A DNA stretch of 45,281 nucleotides from CF-161 sp035259145 (GCA_035259145.1 DATFWQ010000053.1:1-45281), one strand, 5' to 3'. Shown: positions 1-7,615, counted from the first letter of the stretch. Numbers and translations: made by a program. The notes: generated by a model from the sequence alone, not told the origin.

Positions 1-95
1 CCCTTGACGAGGAGGAACGCGAGCGCCGTTCGCGCCGGAACTACTACCGCTTCCTCGACCGCTGGGGGAAGCGGAAGGACCTCATGACTCGATGA
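1..95 (+). CDS. C-terminal end of an unidentified protein (partial)
   Basis: An open frame enters from the left edge (codons start at base 3) and stops at TGA 93-95. It encodes about 30 residues, highly charged (LDEEERERRSRR) and followed by an aromatic/basic stretch (NYYRFLDRWGKRKD). The stop overlaps the ATG of the next gene at base 92 (ATGA), the coupling used throughout this window, which supports it as a real gene end. The tail loosely resembles the ends of family 2 glycosyltransferases, but too little is visible to assign a function. Confidence 0.55.
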   Translation, partial: LDEEERERRSRRNYYRFLDRWGKRKDLMTR

Positions 96-883
96 AGAAG
101 CGCGCCTACCTCCGCGAAATGCAGTACCGGGACGACACAAACCTGAATGCTCGAAGTGCGCTACACGAACGGTTCAGCGTCAACCCGGTCGGGCTCCAAC
201 GTTGGGTCTTTGACCAGCCCGACCTCCCGGCCCGCGCGCGGATACTCGAGGTTGGGTGTGGACCTGGCAACCTCCGGGTGGCGAACGTGGCCCGCATTCC
301 TGAGGGGTGGCAGATTGTCTTGTCGGACTTCTCGCCCGGAATGGTGCGAGCAGCGCGCCGCCGGTTGAGCAGCCGGAGTTTCGCGTTCGAGGTCGCCGAT
401 GCCGAAGCGGTTCCACACCGCGCCGGCACGTTCGACGCCGTGATTGCGAACCACATGCTTTACCACGTTTCCAACCGGCGTCGAGCGATCGCCGAGTTCG
501 GAGAGGTGCTGAAGCCGGACGGTGTGCTGTACGCGGTGACCAATGGGCTGGGTCACATGCGTGAAATCGACGACCTGCTGGCAGCCAGGGGCGTGAGCGA
601 AGCCGGAGCCGGACATTCCAGAGCCTTCGGCCTGGAGACCGGAGGCGATCAGCTCCGCTCTTCCTTCGGCGAGGTGGAGCTCCGCCGTTATGAGGACAGG
701 CTCGAGGTAACAGATCCGGACGCAATCGTCGCCTATGTCCTCTCCATGTCTGTCGCCCGCCTTGTGAACGCCGACGAACTTCGGCGTGAAATTTGTGCCG
801 TCATCGCGCGGGACGGCCTCTTCGCCGTCAGCAAGGCCACGGGTATGTTCGTCGCCCGGTCGCCGCTGCCGCCGCAGCCTTGA
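92..883 (+). CDS. class I SAM-dependent methyltransferase
   Basis: A 263-aa Rossmann-fold methyltransferase of the Methyltransf_11/25 type. SAM-binding motif I is ILEVGCGPGN near residues 51-60, the acidic end of strand beta-2 is VLSDFSP near 76-82, and the motif around FDAVIANHMLYHV near 114-126 corresponds to the usual post-motif region. The family methylates small molecules, lipids or proteins; nothing in the sequence fixes the substrate. It overlaps the preceding gene by ATGA and ends 23 bases before the carboxyltransferase, so it could belong to either unit. The domain call is firm; the role is unknown. Confidence 0.85.
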   Translation: MKKRAYLREMQYRDDTNLNARSALHERFSVNPVGLQRWVFDQPDLPARARILEVGCGPGNLRVANVARIPEGWQIVLSDFSPGMVRAARRRLSSRSFAFEVADAEAVPHRAGTFDAVIANHMLYHVSNRRRAIAEFGEVLKPDGVLYAVTNGLGHMREIDDLLAARGVSEAGAGHSRAFGLETGGDQLRSSFGEVELRRYEDRLEVTDPDAIVAYVLSMSVARLVNADELRREICAVIARDGLFAVSKATGMFVARSPLPPQP

Positions 884-906
884 GTGGCGCCCATACAATC
901 CAGCCC

Positions 907-2481
907 GTGACCGAAGTAGTCGACGAGTTCACCTCCCGAATCGGGGACCTGCGCGAGCGCAAGGCCCGTAACCTCCGGATGGGGGGCGCAGATCGGATCG
1001 CACGCCAGCACGAGCGTGGCAAGCTGACGGTCCGCGAACGCATCGACCTGCTCTTCGATCCGGGCTCATTCATTGAATTCGGGCTGCTCGCCCACCAGCA
1101 GCCGATGCGTGGCAACCAGGTCGCAGCCCCGGAGCTGACGCCTGCCGACGGGGTCATAACAGGCCACGGTCTGATCGACGGCCGTCAGGTCTGGGTGATC
1201 GCGTACGACTTCACCGTCATGGCAGGCTCAATGGGTGCCGTCGGCGAGCAGTACAAATGCGCACGCGTCCGCGACATGGCCCTCCGCTACCGCAAGCCGA
1301 TCGTCTGGCTGCTCGACTCGGCCGGTGCTCGTATTCAGGAGGCAGCCGGCTCCACGTTCGCCGGGTCAGGCTACCTCTTCTACGACCAGGTGACGATGTC
1401 CGGGGTGATCCCCCAGGTAGCGGCCATGATGGGACCCTGCGCTGCCGGCACCGCTTACATTCCGGGCCTCTCCGACTTCGTGCCCATGGTCAAGGCCACC
1501 AGCAGCATGTCCCTGGGCGGCGCACGGCTGGTCAAGGCGGCCACCGGCGAGGACGTGACCGACCACGATATGGGGGGCTCTCAGGTGCACTGCTACGAGT
1601 CGGGGGTAGGGGACAACGAGGTCGCCGACGATGCGGAGTGCATCGCCACGGTCCGGCGTTTCCTCTCCTATCTACCGTCCAGCAACACCGAACAGCCGCC
1701 CTATGTGGCCACCGACGATCCGCCGGACCGGCTGGTCGAGGGACTGGAGAAGATCGTCCCCACAGGGCCGCGCGCCGCATATGACGTCAGGCGCGTGATC
1801 AGGCTGCTGGTCGACCGGGACTCGTGGTTCGAGATCAAGCCAACCTGGGCCAAGAACCTCGTGATCGGCTTTGCGCGCATGGGTGGACATTCCGTGGGCA
1901 TCGTCGCGAACCAGCCCATGCAGAAGGGTGGAACGCTTGACTCCGACTCGGCGGACAAGGCCGCTCGCTTCATCCGCATGTGCGACGCCTTCAACGTGCC
2001 TCTCGTCTATCTGGTCGACGTCCCCGGTTTCATCGTGGGCTCGGCGGTCGAGAAGCAGGGCATCATCCGGCACGGCGCCAAGATGCTCTATGCCACCTCT
2101 GAGGCGACGGTGCCGAAGATCACCATCGTCATGCGCAAGGCCTACGGGGCGGGGTACTTCGTGATGTGCGGGCGCGGGTATCACCCCGACCTTCTCGTTG
2201 CCTGGCCGTTTGCAGAGATCTCGGTGATGGGGCCCGAGGGTGCCGTCAACATAATCTTCAACAAACAGGTCGAGGCGGCCGAGGACCCCGCCGCAGCGCG
2301 CGCGCATCTGATTCAACAGATCCGCGGGACCATCAACCCCTACATCGCAGCGGGCTGGGCGATGATCGACGACGTGATCGAGCCCTCCGAGACAAGAAAG
2401 GTCGTCATCAACGGCCTGGAACAGGCGCGTGACAAGCGCATCGACCGTCCGTGGCGTAAGCACGGGAACATACCGGTATGA
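907..2481 (+). CDS. acyl-CoA carboxylase carboxyltransferase (PccB/AccD type)
   Basis: A 524-aa carboxyltransferase with both crotonase-like halves in one chain, the usual length of propionyl/acetyl-CoA carboxylase beta subunits. These enzymes transfer the carboxyl group from carboxybiotin to an acyl-CoA. The N half shows the start GGADRIARQHERGKLTVRER and the LLDSAGARIQE oxyanion region. The C half shows the DVPGF motif and YGAGYFVM followed by an AWPFAEISVMGPEGA block, typical of the family. I place the start at GTG 907 because family similarity begins there; the frame stays open upstream. It is coupled by ATGA to the BKACE gene, and a biotin carrier follows. No biotin carboxylase subunit is nearby, so it could use one encoded elsewhere, or act like the carboxyltransferase of a methylmalonyl-CoA decarboxylase. 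Substrate unknown. Confidence 0.9.
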   Translation: MTEVVDEFTSRIGDLRERKARNLRMGGADRIARQHERGKLTVRERIDLLFDPGSFIEFGLLAHQQPMRGNQVAAPELTPADGVITGHGLIDGRQVWVIAYDFTVMAGSMGAVGEQYKCARVRDMALRYRKPIVWLLDSAGARIQEAAGSTFAGSGYLFYDQVTMSGVIPQVAAMMGPCAAGTAYIPGLSDFVPMVKATSSMSLGGARLVKAATGEDVTDHDMGGSQVHCYESGVGDNEVADDAECIATVRRFLSYLPSSNTEQPPYVATDDPPDRLVEGLEKIVPTGPRAAYDVRRVIRLLVDRDSWFEIKPTWAKNLVIGFARMGGHSVGIVANQPMQKGGTLDSDSADKAARFIRMCDAFNVPLVYLVDVPGFIVGSAVEKQGIIRHGAKMLYATSEATVPKITIVMRKAYGAGYFVMCGRGYHPDLLVAWPFAEISVMGPEGAVNIIFNKQVEAAEDPAAARAHLIQQIRGTINPYIAAGWAMIDDVIEPSETRKVVINGLEQARDKRIDRPWRKHGNIPV

Positions 2482-3353
2482 GCGGCCAGCATCGCGTCGT
2501 CGTATCGGCTGCGCTCACGGGGGCACTGACCCGCCGCGAGCACTGTCCCGCGATCCCCTACACTCCTGCCGAGATTGGAGAGGAGGCTCGCCGGGCTGCC
2601 GAGGCCGGTGCGGCCATCGTCCACATTCACGCCCGAAATTCGAATGGCTCGCCGACCTGGTCGCGTGAGACCTTCGCGGACATCAAGGCGGAGGTCAGCG
2701 CCCGCACCGACGTGGTAATCAACTTCTCGACCGGCGCCGTTGGCATCCCGGCGGACGAGCGAATTGCCCACATCCGGGAGCTCAAGCCGGATATGGCGGC
2801 CCTGAACATGGGGTCGATGAACTATGCCATCTACTCGGAAAAGCGCAAGCAGTTCTATCACGACCACGTTTTCGCCAACCCCTTTTCGGACATCCGATTC
2901 TTTCTCGAGACGATGAATGAGGCGGGCGTTCGGCCCGAGATGGAGTGCTTCGACTGCGGTCACGTGGGCAACACAGGTCCATTGATCGACATCGGGGTGC
3001 TCCGGCCTCCATACCAGTTCAGCCTGGTTATGGGCGTGCTCGGAGGAATCCCCGGAACCACTCGGAATCTTGTGCATCAGGTCGGATCGCTGCCGGCCGG
3101 CTCGCACTGGCAGGTGATCGGGATCGGGTTGAACCAGTGGCCGCTGGTTGCGGCGGCGATCAGCCTCGGCGGCAACGTCCGCGTCGGCCTTGAAGACAAC
3201 TTCTATCTCGACGAGGGGCGGATGGCGAGGAGCAACGGCGAGCTGGTCGAAAAGGCGGTCGCAATGTGCCGTGAGCAGGGCCGGCCGGTCGCTTCGATCG
3301 CCGAGGCCCGCCAGCAGCTGGGACTGCATTCAGGAAGCGTCAGTGTCCAGTAG
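2478..3353 (+). CDS. BKACE family beta-keto acid cleavage enzyme (DUF849)
   Basis: A 291-aa TIM-barrel protein of the BKACE/DUF849 family. Characterised members condense a beta-keto acid with acetyl-CoA to give acetoacetate and a new acyl-CoA; the founding member is 3-keto-5-aminohexanoate cleavage enzyme (Kce). The zinc site HIHAR (His49, His51) is present, as are the start VSAALTGA, the GVLGGIPGT segment and the C-terminal VRVGLEDNFYL, whose Glu is a metal or active-site residue in the family. The ATGA overlap with the carboxyltransferase and the downstream biotin carrier imply co-translation of a CoA-ester pathway. Which keto acid is used cannot be read from sequence. Confidence 0.9.
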   Translation: MSGQHRVVVSAALTGALTRREHCPAIPYTPAEIGEEARRAAEAGAAIVHIHARNSNGSPTWSRETFADIKAEVSARTDVVINFSTGAVGIPADERIAHIRELKPDMAALNMGSMNYAIYSEKRKQFYHDHVFANPFSDIRFFLETMNEAGVRPEMECFDCGHVGNTGPLIDIGVLRPPYQFSLVMGVLGGIPGTTRNLVHQVGSLPAGSHWQVIGIGLNQWPLVAAAISLGGNVRVGLEDNFYLDEGRMARSNGELVEKAVAMCREQGRPVASIAEARQQLGLHSGSVSVQ

Positions 3354-3360
3354 GGGAGGA
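3352..3360 (+). promoter_or_regulatory. strong Shine-Dalgarno before the biotin carrier gene
   Basis: AGGGGAGGA sits directly after the BKACE stop and about 9 bases before ATG 3370. It fixes the start of the short biotin carrier gene, whose frame is otherwise open far upstream inside the BKACE gene. Confidence 0.6.
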
Positions 3361-3369
3361 GTTCACTGG

Positions 3370-3582
3370 ATGACCGAGGTGCGAGCGGAGCTGGTAGGCA
3401 ATGTCTGGAAGGTCGAGGCCCGGGAGGGCGATCAGGTGGAGGTAGATGACGTCTTGATCATCCTCGAGTCGATGAAGATGGAGATCCCGGTCACCGCCCC
3501 GAAGGGCGGCCTGATCCGCGAAATTCGGGTCAAAGAGCAGGACGTGGTGCAGGAAGGCCAGGTCCTGGCGGTGATCGAGTAG
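3370..3582 (+). CDS. biotin carboxyl carrier protein (biotinyl domain)
   Basis: A 70-aa stand-alone biotinyl domain with the biotinylation motif ESMKMEIP; Lys36 is the expected biotin attachment site. The ends fit the hammerhead fold (start AELVGNVWKV, end VVQEGQVLAVIE). It carries carboxybiotin between a biotin carboxylase and a carboxyltransferase, most plausibly the one encoded at 907-2481. It lacks the Pro/Ala-rich N-terminal arm of fatty-acid AccB, so it resembles the small carriers of acyl-CoA carboxylases or of sodium-pumping decarboxylases. The start is set by the ribosome site just upstream. A biotin carboxylase gene is not present in the window. Confidence 0.9.
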   Translation: MTEVRAELVGNVWKVEAREGDQVEVDDVLIILESMKMEIPVTAPKGGLIREIRVKEQDVVQEGQVLAVIE

Positions 3583-3588
3583 GTCCTC

Positions 3589-4080
3589 GTGAAGTCTGGC
3601 CGCACGCCTCGCCGGAGCCGGATGGCGCCTCGCCTCCGAGCCGTGGCCGGGGTAGTGCCCCACACCGCCGCATCGGTGGCCGACGTGGGCGCCGGCGACG
3701 GCCAGCTGGCCAGGCACCTGCGGGCACGCGGCCTCCACGTGATCGCGACGGAACGACGGCCCGGCCCTTACGCCCGGCTGCGGGCAGCCCTGCCTGAGCT
3801 GGACTGCCGGCAGGGCGAGGGACTGGAGGTCCTGCGACCTGGTGAGGTCGACGGAGTGGTTCTGGCCGGGTTTGGTGGCCACACCATCGCTCGGGTCCTG
3901 GAGGCATCGCCGAGAGTCGTTCAGGCGCTCAAGTGGCTGGTGCTGCAACCCCAACAGCACGCTGACCATCTGCTCGCCTGGCTTGGCGGGGCCGGCTACC
4001 GAGTAGACCTACGGGCGACGATGGCGCAGGGCCGGCACTCGTATACAGTCCTGCTTGTCAGGCCCTATGAACACTCCTGA
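3589..4080 (+). CDS. trmK: TrmK-like tRNA (adenine-N1) methyltransferase
   Basis: A 163-aa protein resembling TrmK, the SAM-dependent enzyme that makes m1A22 in tRNA. It has RLRAVAGVVP at the N terminus, the SAM motif VADVGAGDGQLARHL, GFGGHTIARVLE in place of the usual GMGG.LI..IL, and LVLQPQQHADHLLAWL matching the family's LQP...lR.wL signature. It is shorter than Bacillus TrmK (about 230 aa) and lacks the C-terminal coiled-coil extension. GTG 3589 is used here; ATG 3622 is an equally good start. It overlaps the zinc-ribbon gene by 14 bases. The family call is good; the exact tRNA target is inferred. Confidence 0.75.
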   Translation: MKSGRTPRRSRMAPRLRAVAGVVPHTAASVADVGAGDGQLARHLRARGLHVIATERRPGPYARLRAALPELDCRQGEGLEVLRPGEVDGVVLAGFGGHTIARVLEASPRVVQALKWLVLQPQQHADHLLAWLGGAGYRVDLRATMAQGRHSYTVLLVRPYEHS

Positions 4081-4762
4081 GCTCGCGCTTCGCTACCAGC
4101 GCCTGGACCAGCGCGCGGCCCAGATCCGCGTCCAGATCGCAAGGGTCGAGGTTGCTCTGGCCGACAATCTGGAGCCTGAGCGCCTGGAGCGGGAACGCGC
4201 GTCTGCGGAGGCGGCTCGCCGGAACATTGAGCTCCGGTTGCGTGAGCGCGAGCGCGAGACCGAGGGCAGACGGACGCGTCTGCGGGCACGGGAGCGTGAG
4301 CTCATGAGCGGCCGGGTCCGCAATCCGACCGAGCTGATGAAGATGCAGCAGGAGGTGCAGCACCTCAAGGTTGCAGTGGGTGAGGAGGAGGACGCCCAGC
4401 TGATGCTGATGGAGCAGCAAGAGAGCCTTGACGTCGATCTGACCCGGCTGACCCGTGAGCTCGAGGCAGCTAGGGAAAAGGCTGCCGCGGCTGCGCCGGA
4501 GCTCCGGCAGCGCCTCGAGCAGCTGACAGCGGAGCTCGCCCAGGTGGAAGCCGACCGGGAGGCAACCTGGGACCTGGTGCCGGCGGACTGGCAGCTCGCC
4601 TACCGCCGAGTGCAGAGGCGGCTGGCCGACCCTGTCGCGGAAGTTGCGGGCAACCAGTGTCAGGCCTGTCACGTGGCGGTGACGTCGAGCGGTATGCAGG
4701 CCTTGCGACGGGCCGCGCTTCTGCAGTGCGACAACTGCGGCCGCATCCTGGTGGTGGCGTGA
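4067..4762 (+). CDS. coiled-coil protein with C-terminal C4 zinc ribbon
   Basis: A 231-aa protein. Residues about 10-170 are nearly continuous charged heptads (long Arg/Glu-rich coiled coil). The C terminus carries a four-cysteine zinc ribbon, CQACH near 198 and CDNCG near 222. This matches the zf-RING_7 family (C4-type zinc ribbon) found in Actinobacteria, Chloroflexota and others, often directly before RNase HI as here. Its biochemical role is not established; a nucleic-acid or secretion-related scaffold has been suggested for relatives. ATG 4067 is chosen over TTG 4055. Its stop overlaps the RNase HI start as GTGA. Confidence 0.8.
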   Translation: MNTPELALRYQRLDQRAAQIRVQIARVEVALADNLEPERLERERASAEAARRNIELRLRERERETEGRRTRLRARERELMSGRVRNPTELMKMQQEVQHLKVAVGEEEDAQLMLMEQQESLDVDLTRLTRELEAAREKAAAAAPELRQRLEQLTAELAQVEADREATWDLVPADWQLAYRRVQRRLADPVAEVAGNQCQACHVAVTSSGMQALRRAALLQCDNCGRILVVA

Positions 4763-5208
4763 CCTCCCCTACGAAACCTGGGCTCTCGCGGGGACCTGGG
4801 GAGAGGGTCCTGCGGTTGTTCACCGACGGCGCCGCGCGTGGCAACCCCGGCCCCGCCGGGCTCGGGATGGTCATCGAGGACGACCGGGGCACGAGGCTCT
4901 GGGGCGGCTGCCGCTTCGCCGGCACGGCGACCAACAACAAAGCGGAGTACATGGCGCTGATCGACGGCCTCCGCAAGGCTGCGGACTGGAAGCCAGACCG
5001 GCTCGAGGTCTACATGGACTCGGAGCTCGTCGTGAAGCAGGTCTCCGGCGCCTACAGGGTCAAGAACGCGGAGCTGGCGCCGCTCCACCGACAGGCCCTG
5101 GGATTGCTGCAGTCGTTTCAACGGGTAAGCGTCCGCTATGTGCCTCGCGAGCGGAACCGCGGGGCGGATGCGCTAGCCAACCGGGCAATCGACGAGGCGG
5201 TTCGCTGA
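4759..5208 (+). CDS. rnhA: RNase HI family ribonuclease
   Basis: A 149-aa RNase H fold that cleaves the RNA strand of RNA-DNA hybrids, for example R-loops and primers. The four acidic active-site residues are visible: Asp23 (FTDGAARGNPG), Glu63 (NNKAEYMAL), Asp87 (YMDSELVV) and Asp137 (NRGADALAN). It resembles the short RNase HI form of Gram-positives and archaea rather than E. coli RnhA, because it lacks the basic protrusion. The start is GTG 4759 in a GTGA overlap with the zinc-ribbon gene; the frame is open further upstream, but family similarity starts after this codon. The RNase P RNA gene follows. Confidence 0.9.
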   Translation: MTSPTKPGLSRGPGERVLRLFTDGAARGNPGPAGLGMVIEDDRGTRLWGGCRFAGTATNNKAEYMALIDGLRKAADWKPDRLEVYMDSELVVKQVSGAYRVKNAELAPLHRQALGLLQSFQRVSVRYVPRERNRGADALANRAIDEAVR

Positions 5209-5228
5209 GCGCCGCTCCGCGGTAAGAT
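5201..5228 (+). promoter_or_regulatory. possible promoter of rnpB
   Basis: TAAGAT at 5223-5228 fits a -10 element and lies 6 bases before the predicted 5' end of RNase P RNA at 5235. A weak -35-like TTCGCT (5201-5206) is 16 bases upstream, overlapping the end of rnhA. The spacing is right; the -35 match is poor. Confidence 0.4.
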
Positions 5229-5234
5229 CGCCCT

Positions 5235-5632
5235 GGGCCGAGGCGGACGGGTGGCCGCTCTGTCCCGTTATGGGACGGGGAGGAAAGTCCGGGCTCCGCA
5301 GAGCAGAGCGCTGGGTAATACCCAGTCGGGGTGACCCGAAGGAAAGTGCCACAGAAATGACACCGCCGGCACAAGCCGGCAAGGGTGAAATGGTGGGGTA
5401 AGAGCCCACCGGCGGTCGGGTGACCGGCCGGCCAGGTAAACCCCGCTCGGAGCAAGACCAAATAGGAGGGCGATCCTCCGCCGGACAACGGTCCGGCGGC
5501 GAAAGGTTGCTCGCCGAGCCCTCGGGTAGCGGTCGCTAGAGGCGCCGGGAGACCGGCGTCCCAGATAGATGGCCACCGCCCCCGGGCGACCGGGGGAACA
5601 GAACCCGGCTTACGCGCCGCCCTCGGCCCACC
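5235..5632 (+). ncRNA. rnpB: RNase P RNA, bacterial type A
   Basis: The RNA component of RNase P, which matures tRNA 5' ends. The conserved core is unmistakable: GAGGAAAGTCCGGGCTCC at 5279-5296, GGGTGAAATGG near 5383, GTAAACCCC and GGAGCAAGACCAAATAGG near 5436-5467, and the 3' ACAGAACCCGGCTTA at 5599-5613. Helix P1 closes between GGGCCGAGG..CGG at about 5235 and CCGCCCTCGGCCC ending near 5629, giving a length of about 395 nt, close to E. coli M1 RNA (377). The ends are set by this P1 pairing and may be off by a few bases. It is followed by hairpin repeats. Confidence 0.96.
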
Positions 5633-5666
5633 CTGAATACGAGGCAAAAGAGCCCGAAGAGTTGAC

Positions 5667-5765
5667 TCTCCCCCGCGAAGTCGGGGGAGTACCCGGCGCA
5701 GCCGGGGGAGGGGGGCGCCGCGAAGTCGGGGGAGGGGCTCCCGCGAAGCCGGGGGAGGGGGTCGA
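5667..5765 (+). repeat. GC-rich hairpin repeat, family A, copy 1 (expanded)
   Basis: CTCCCCCG (5668-5675), a 6-base loop and CGGGGGAG (5682-5689) form a perfect 8-bp hairpin. A second hairpin follows, CCCGGC (5692-5697) with GCCGGG (5701-5706). Two further partial units (CGAAGTCGGGGGAGGGG and CGAAGCCGGGGGAGGGGG) follow. The same two-hairpin core recurs at 42588-42638 and, inverted, at 6328-6375. It lies between the convergent rnpB gene and the minus-strand gene ending at 5823. Confidence 0.85.
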
Positions 5766-5777
5766 GACGTAGATGCC

Positions 5778-5809
5778 GTGTCAGGCCGGGGAATCAGCCC
5801 GCCCGACAC
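5778..5809. terminator. possible bidirectional terminator hairpin
   Basis: GTGTC (5778-5782) pairs with GACAC (5805-5809), and inner GGC/GCC and GGG/CCC pairs extend the stem around a small loop. It sits between convergent rnpB and the minus-strand membrane protein gene. There is no T-tract, so an intrinsic terminator role is only suggested. Confidence 0.3.
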
Positions 5810-5822
5810 AAGTGACGGGAGA

Positions 5823-6152
5823 CTAGAAGCGCTCTCCAGGTGACCTGATAGCGAAAGCGATCAGGCTGACGGCGAGCACACCGGCGACCACGAACGCTGC
5901 AATGGCATCCAGCCAGCCCAGACCCGCCGCCGCCAGAAGCAGCAACGCCGCCGGCAGCCACATCGCTCCTGCCAGTTCCTTGCGTCCCGGCCTGTAAGTC
6001 CTACGTGCCAGGAGTGACATTCCCCTGGGAGCTGGTCGCTCATCGAGGAGCTCGCGCGGTAGCCGATCGATCGGATCCAGGGGGGCAAAAATCGCGTACA
6101 TCCTCTTGCGATTCAAGCTCCGTAGATCGGATTCGCGTGATTGGCGCGCCAT
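5823..6152 (-). CDS. small two-helix membrane protein, unknown function
   Basis: A 109-aa reading frame on the minus strand. Residues 1-60 are Arg-rich and soluble (RSLNRKRMYAIFAPLDPIDR). Residues about 61-102 form two hydrophobic helices (GAMWLPAALLLLAAAGLGWL and AIAAFVVAGVLAVSLIAFAI) with a very short turn, and the C terminus is charged. I do not recognise a family. The hydrophobic pattern and GC-rich third positions argue for a real gene, but no clear ribosome site or promoter is visible. It is convergent with rnpB and divergent from the sigma factor gene. Confidence 0.5.
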   Translation of the reverse strand: MARQSRESDLRSLNRKRMYAIFAPLDPIDRLPRELLDERPAPRGMSLLARRTYRPGRKELAGAMWLPAALLLLAAAGLGWLDAIAAFVVAGVLAVSLIAFAIRSPGERF

Positions 6153-6327
6153 CGACCCTGCCCGATGCTACTCCTGCCAAGGGGGCTTTGCGCGCTCGTT
6201 ATCAGCTCGAATGCTGGTGTGCTGCGCTGGGCGCGGCGAGCCGAGCGCCGATTACCTGGCATTCTCCCGTGTGAACACCGAGGGCAGTCCGGAGTTCTGA
6301 AGCCGAGCGCCCCGGAGCTGTCGGGCA

Positions 6328-6375
6328 TCCCCCTCCCCCGGCTTCGCCGGGTACTCCCCCGCCGGCGCGGGGGAG
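6328..6375 (-). repeat. GC-rich hairpin repeat, family A, copy 2 (inverted)
   Basis: On the plus strand this reads CCCGGC TTC GCCGGG, then CTCCCCCG..CGGGGGAG, which is the reverse complement of the copies at 5667 and 42588. The final GGGGAG lies 3-15 bases before the TTG/GTG start candidates of the sigma factor gene, so the repeat edge may supply its ribosome site. Confidence 0.85.
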
Positions 6376-6379
6376 AGAA

Positions 6380-7615
6380 TTGGTAACTGGCGTGCCTGCC
6401 ACAACTGCTTCGGACATCGAACGCGTGTATCGCGAGGAGTACGGTCGCGCGGTGGCCGTCCTGGTCCGCCACTTCGGTGACATCGACGTCGCCGAGGAAG
6501 CTGTCCAGGACGCGTTCACCGCTGCTGTGCAACGGTGGCAGTCAAGCGGGCTGCCCCCGAGTCCTGCGGGGTGGATAATCACAACCGCTCGCAACCGGGC
6601 AATCGACCGCCTCCGTCGCGAGGCGTCGCGCGAGGACCGGCACGCCCAGGCCGCTCTGCTCCACGCCGACCGCGAACCGGCTGAGGAGGGTCCAGTGAGC
6701 GACGACCGCCTGCGCCTGATCTTCACGTGTTGCCACCCCGCGCTCGCGACCAGCGTCCAGGTCGCCCTGACGCTCCGGCTCCTTGGGGGGCTCACCACCG
6801 CCGAAATCGCACGGGCCTTCCTGGTCCCGGAGCCGACCATGGCTCAGCGGCTGGTCCGGGCCAAGGGCAAGATCCGCGACGCGAGGATCCCTTATCGGAT
6901 CCCGGGCGAGGCCGACCTCCCGAACCGCGTTCGGGCGGTGCTGGCCGTGGTCTACCTGATCTTCAACGAGGGCTACGCTGCCAGTTCGGGCGACCGCCTT
7001 GTCCGCGAGGATCTCTGCGCCGAGGCCGTCCGCCTGGGACGGATTCTGGCCGAGCTCATGCCAGACGAACCGGAGGTCATTGGGTTGCTCGCGCTCATGC
7101 TGCTCGTCGAGTCGCGACGTGCTACCCGCACCACGCCGAGTGGCGATCTCGTGCTGCTTTCCGACCAGGACCGCGGCCTCTGGGATCACGGTCTGGTCGC
7201 GGAGGGCCAGGCCCTCGTACGGCAATGCCTCTGCCGCAACCAGCCCGGCCCCTACCAGGTCCAGGCGGCCATCAACGCCGTTCACAGCGACGCGCCTGCC
7301 GCGGACGCCACGGACTGGCGGCAGATCCTGCAGCTGTACGACCAGCTCCAAGCGCTCGCTCCCAGCCCGGTCGTGGCCCTCAACCGCGCGGTCGCGGTGG
7401 CAGAGGTTGAGGGGCCAGCTGCTGCGCTTCCCATCGTCGACGGCCTGGAACTCGGTGCCTACCACATGTTCCACGCCATTCGCGCCGACCTGCTGCGACG
7501 CCTGGGCCGCAATGCTGAAGCGGCGATGGCGTACGAGGCTGCGATCGCCCGCACCGAAAACGCAACAGAGCGCGACTTCCTGCAGCGAAGGCGTCAGGCG
7601 CTCGTCGCGCCTTGA
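6380..7615 (+). CDS. ECF42-type RNA polymerase sigma factor with long C-terminal extension
   Basis: A 411-aa protein. Residues about 10-80 form sigma region 2 (IERVYREEYGRAVAVLVRHF, AEEAVQDAFTAAV, GWIITTARNRAIDRLRR). Residues about 110-160 form region 4 with an HTH (LGGLTTAEIARAFLVPEPTM, AQRLVRAKGKIRDA). The remaining 240 residues are the TPR-like/DUF6596 extension (VVYLIFNEGYAASSG, LYDQLQALAPSPVVALNRAVAVAE) diagnostic of ECF42 sigma factors. ECF42 genes usually neighbour a DGPF (YCII-related) gene and lack an anti-sigma factor; neither partner is visible here. The start may be TTG 6380 or GTG 6392, with a GGGGAGAG ribosome site donated by the adjacent repeat. The target regulon is unknown. 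Confidence 0.9.
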   Translation: MVTGVPATTASDIERVYREEYGRAVAVLVRHFGDIDVAEEAVQDAFTAAVQRWQSSGLPPSPAGWIITTARNRAIDRLRREASREDRHAQAALLHADREPAEEGPVSDDRLRLIFTCCHPALATSVQVALTLRLLGGLTTAEIARAFLVPEPTMAQRLVRAKGKIRDARIPYRIPGEADLPNRVRAVLAVVYLIFNEGYAASSGDRLVREDLCAEAVRLGRILAELMPDEPEVIGLLALMLLVESRRATRTTPSGDLVLLSDQDRGLWDHGLVAEGQALVRQCLCRNQPGPYQVQAAINAVHSDAPAADATDWRQILQLYDQLQALAPSPVVALNRAVAVAEVEGPAAALPIVDGLELGAYHMFHAIRADLLRRLGRNAEAAMAYEAAIARTENATERDFLQRRRQALVAP

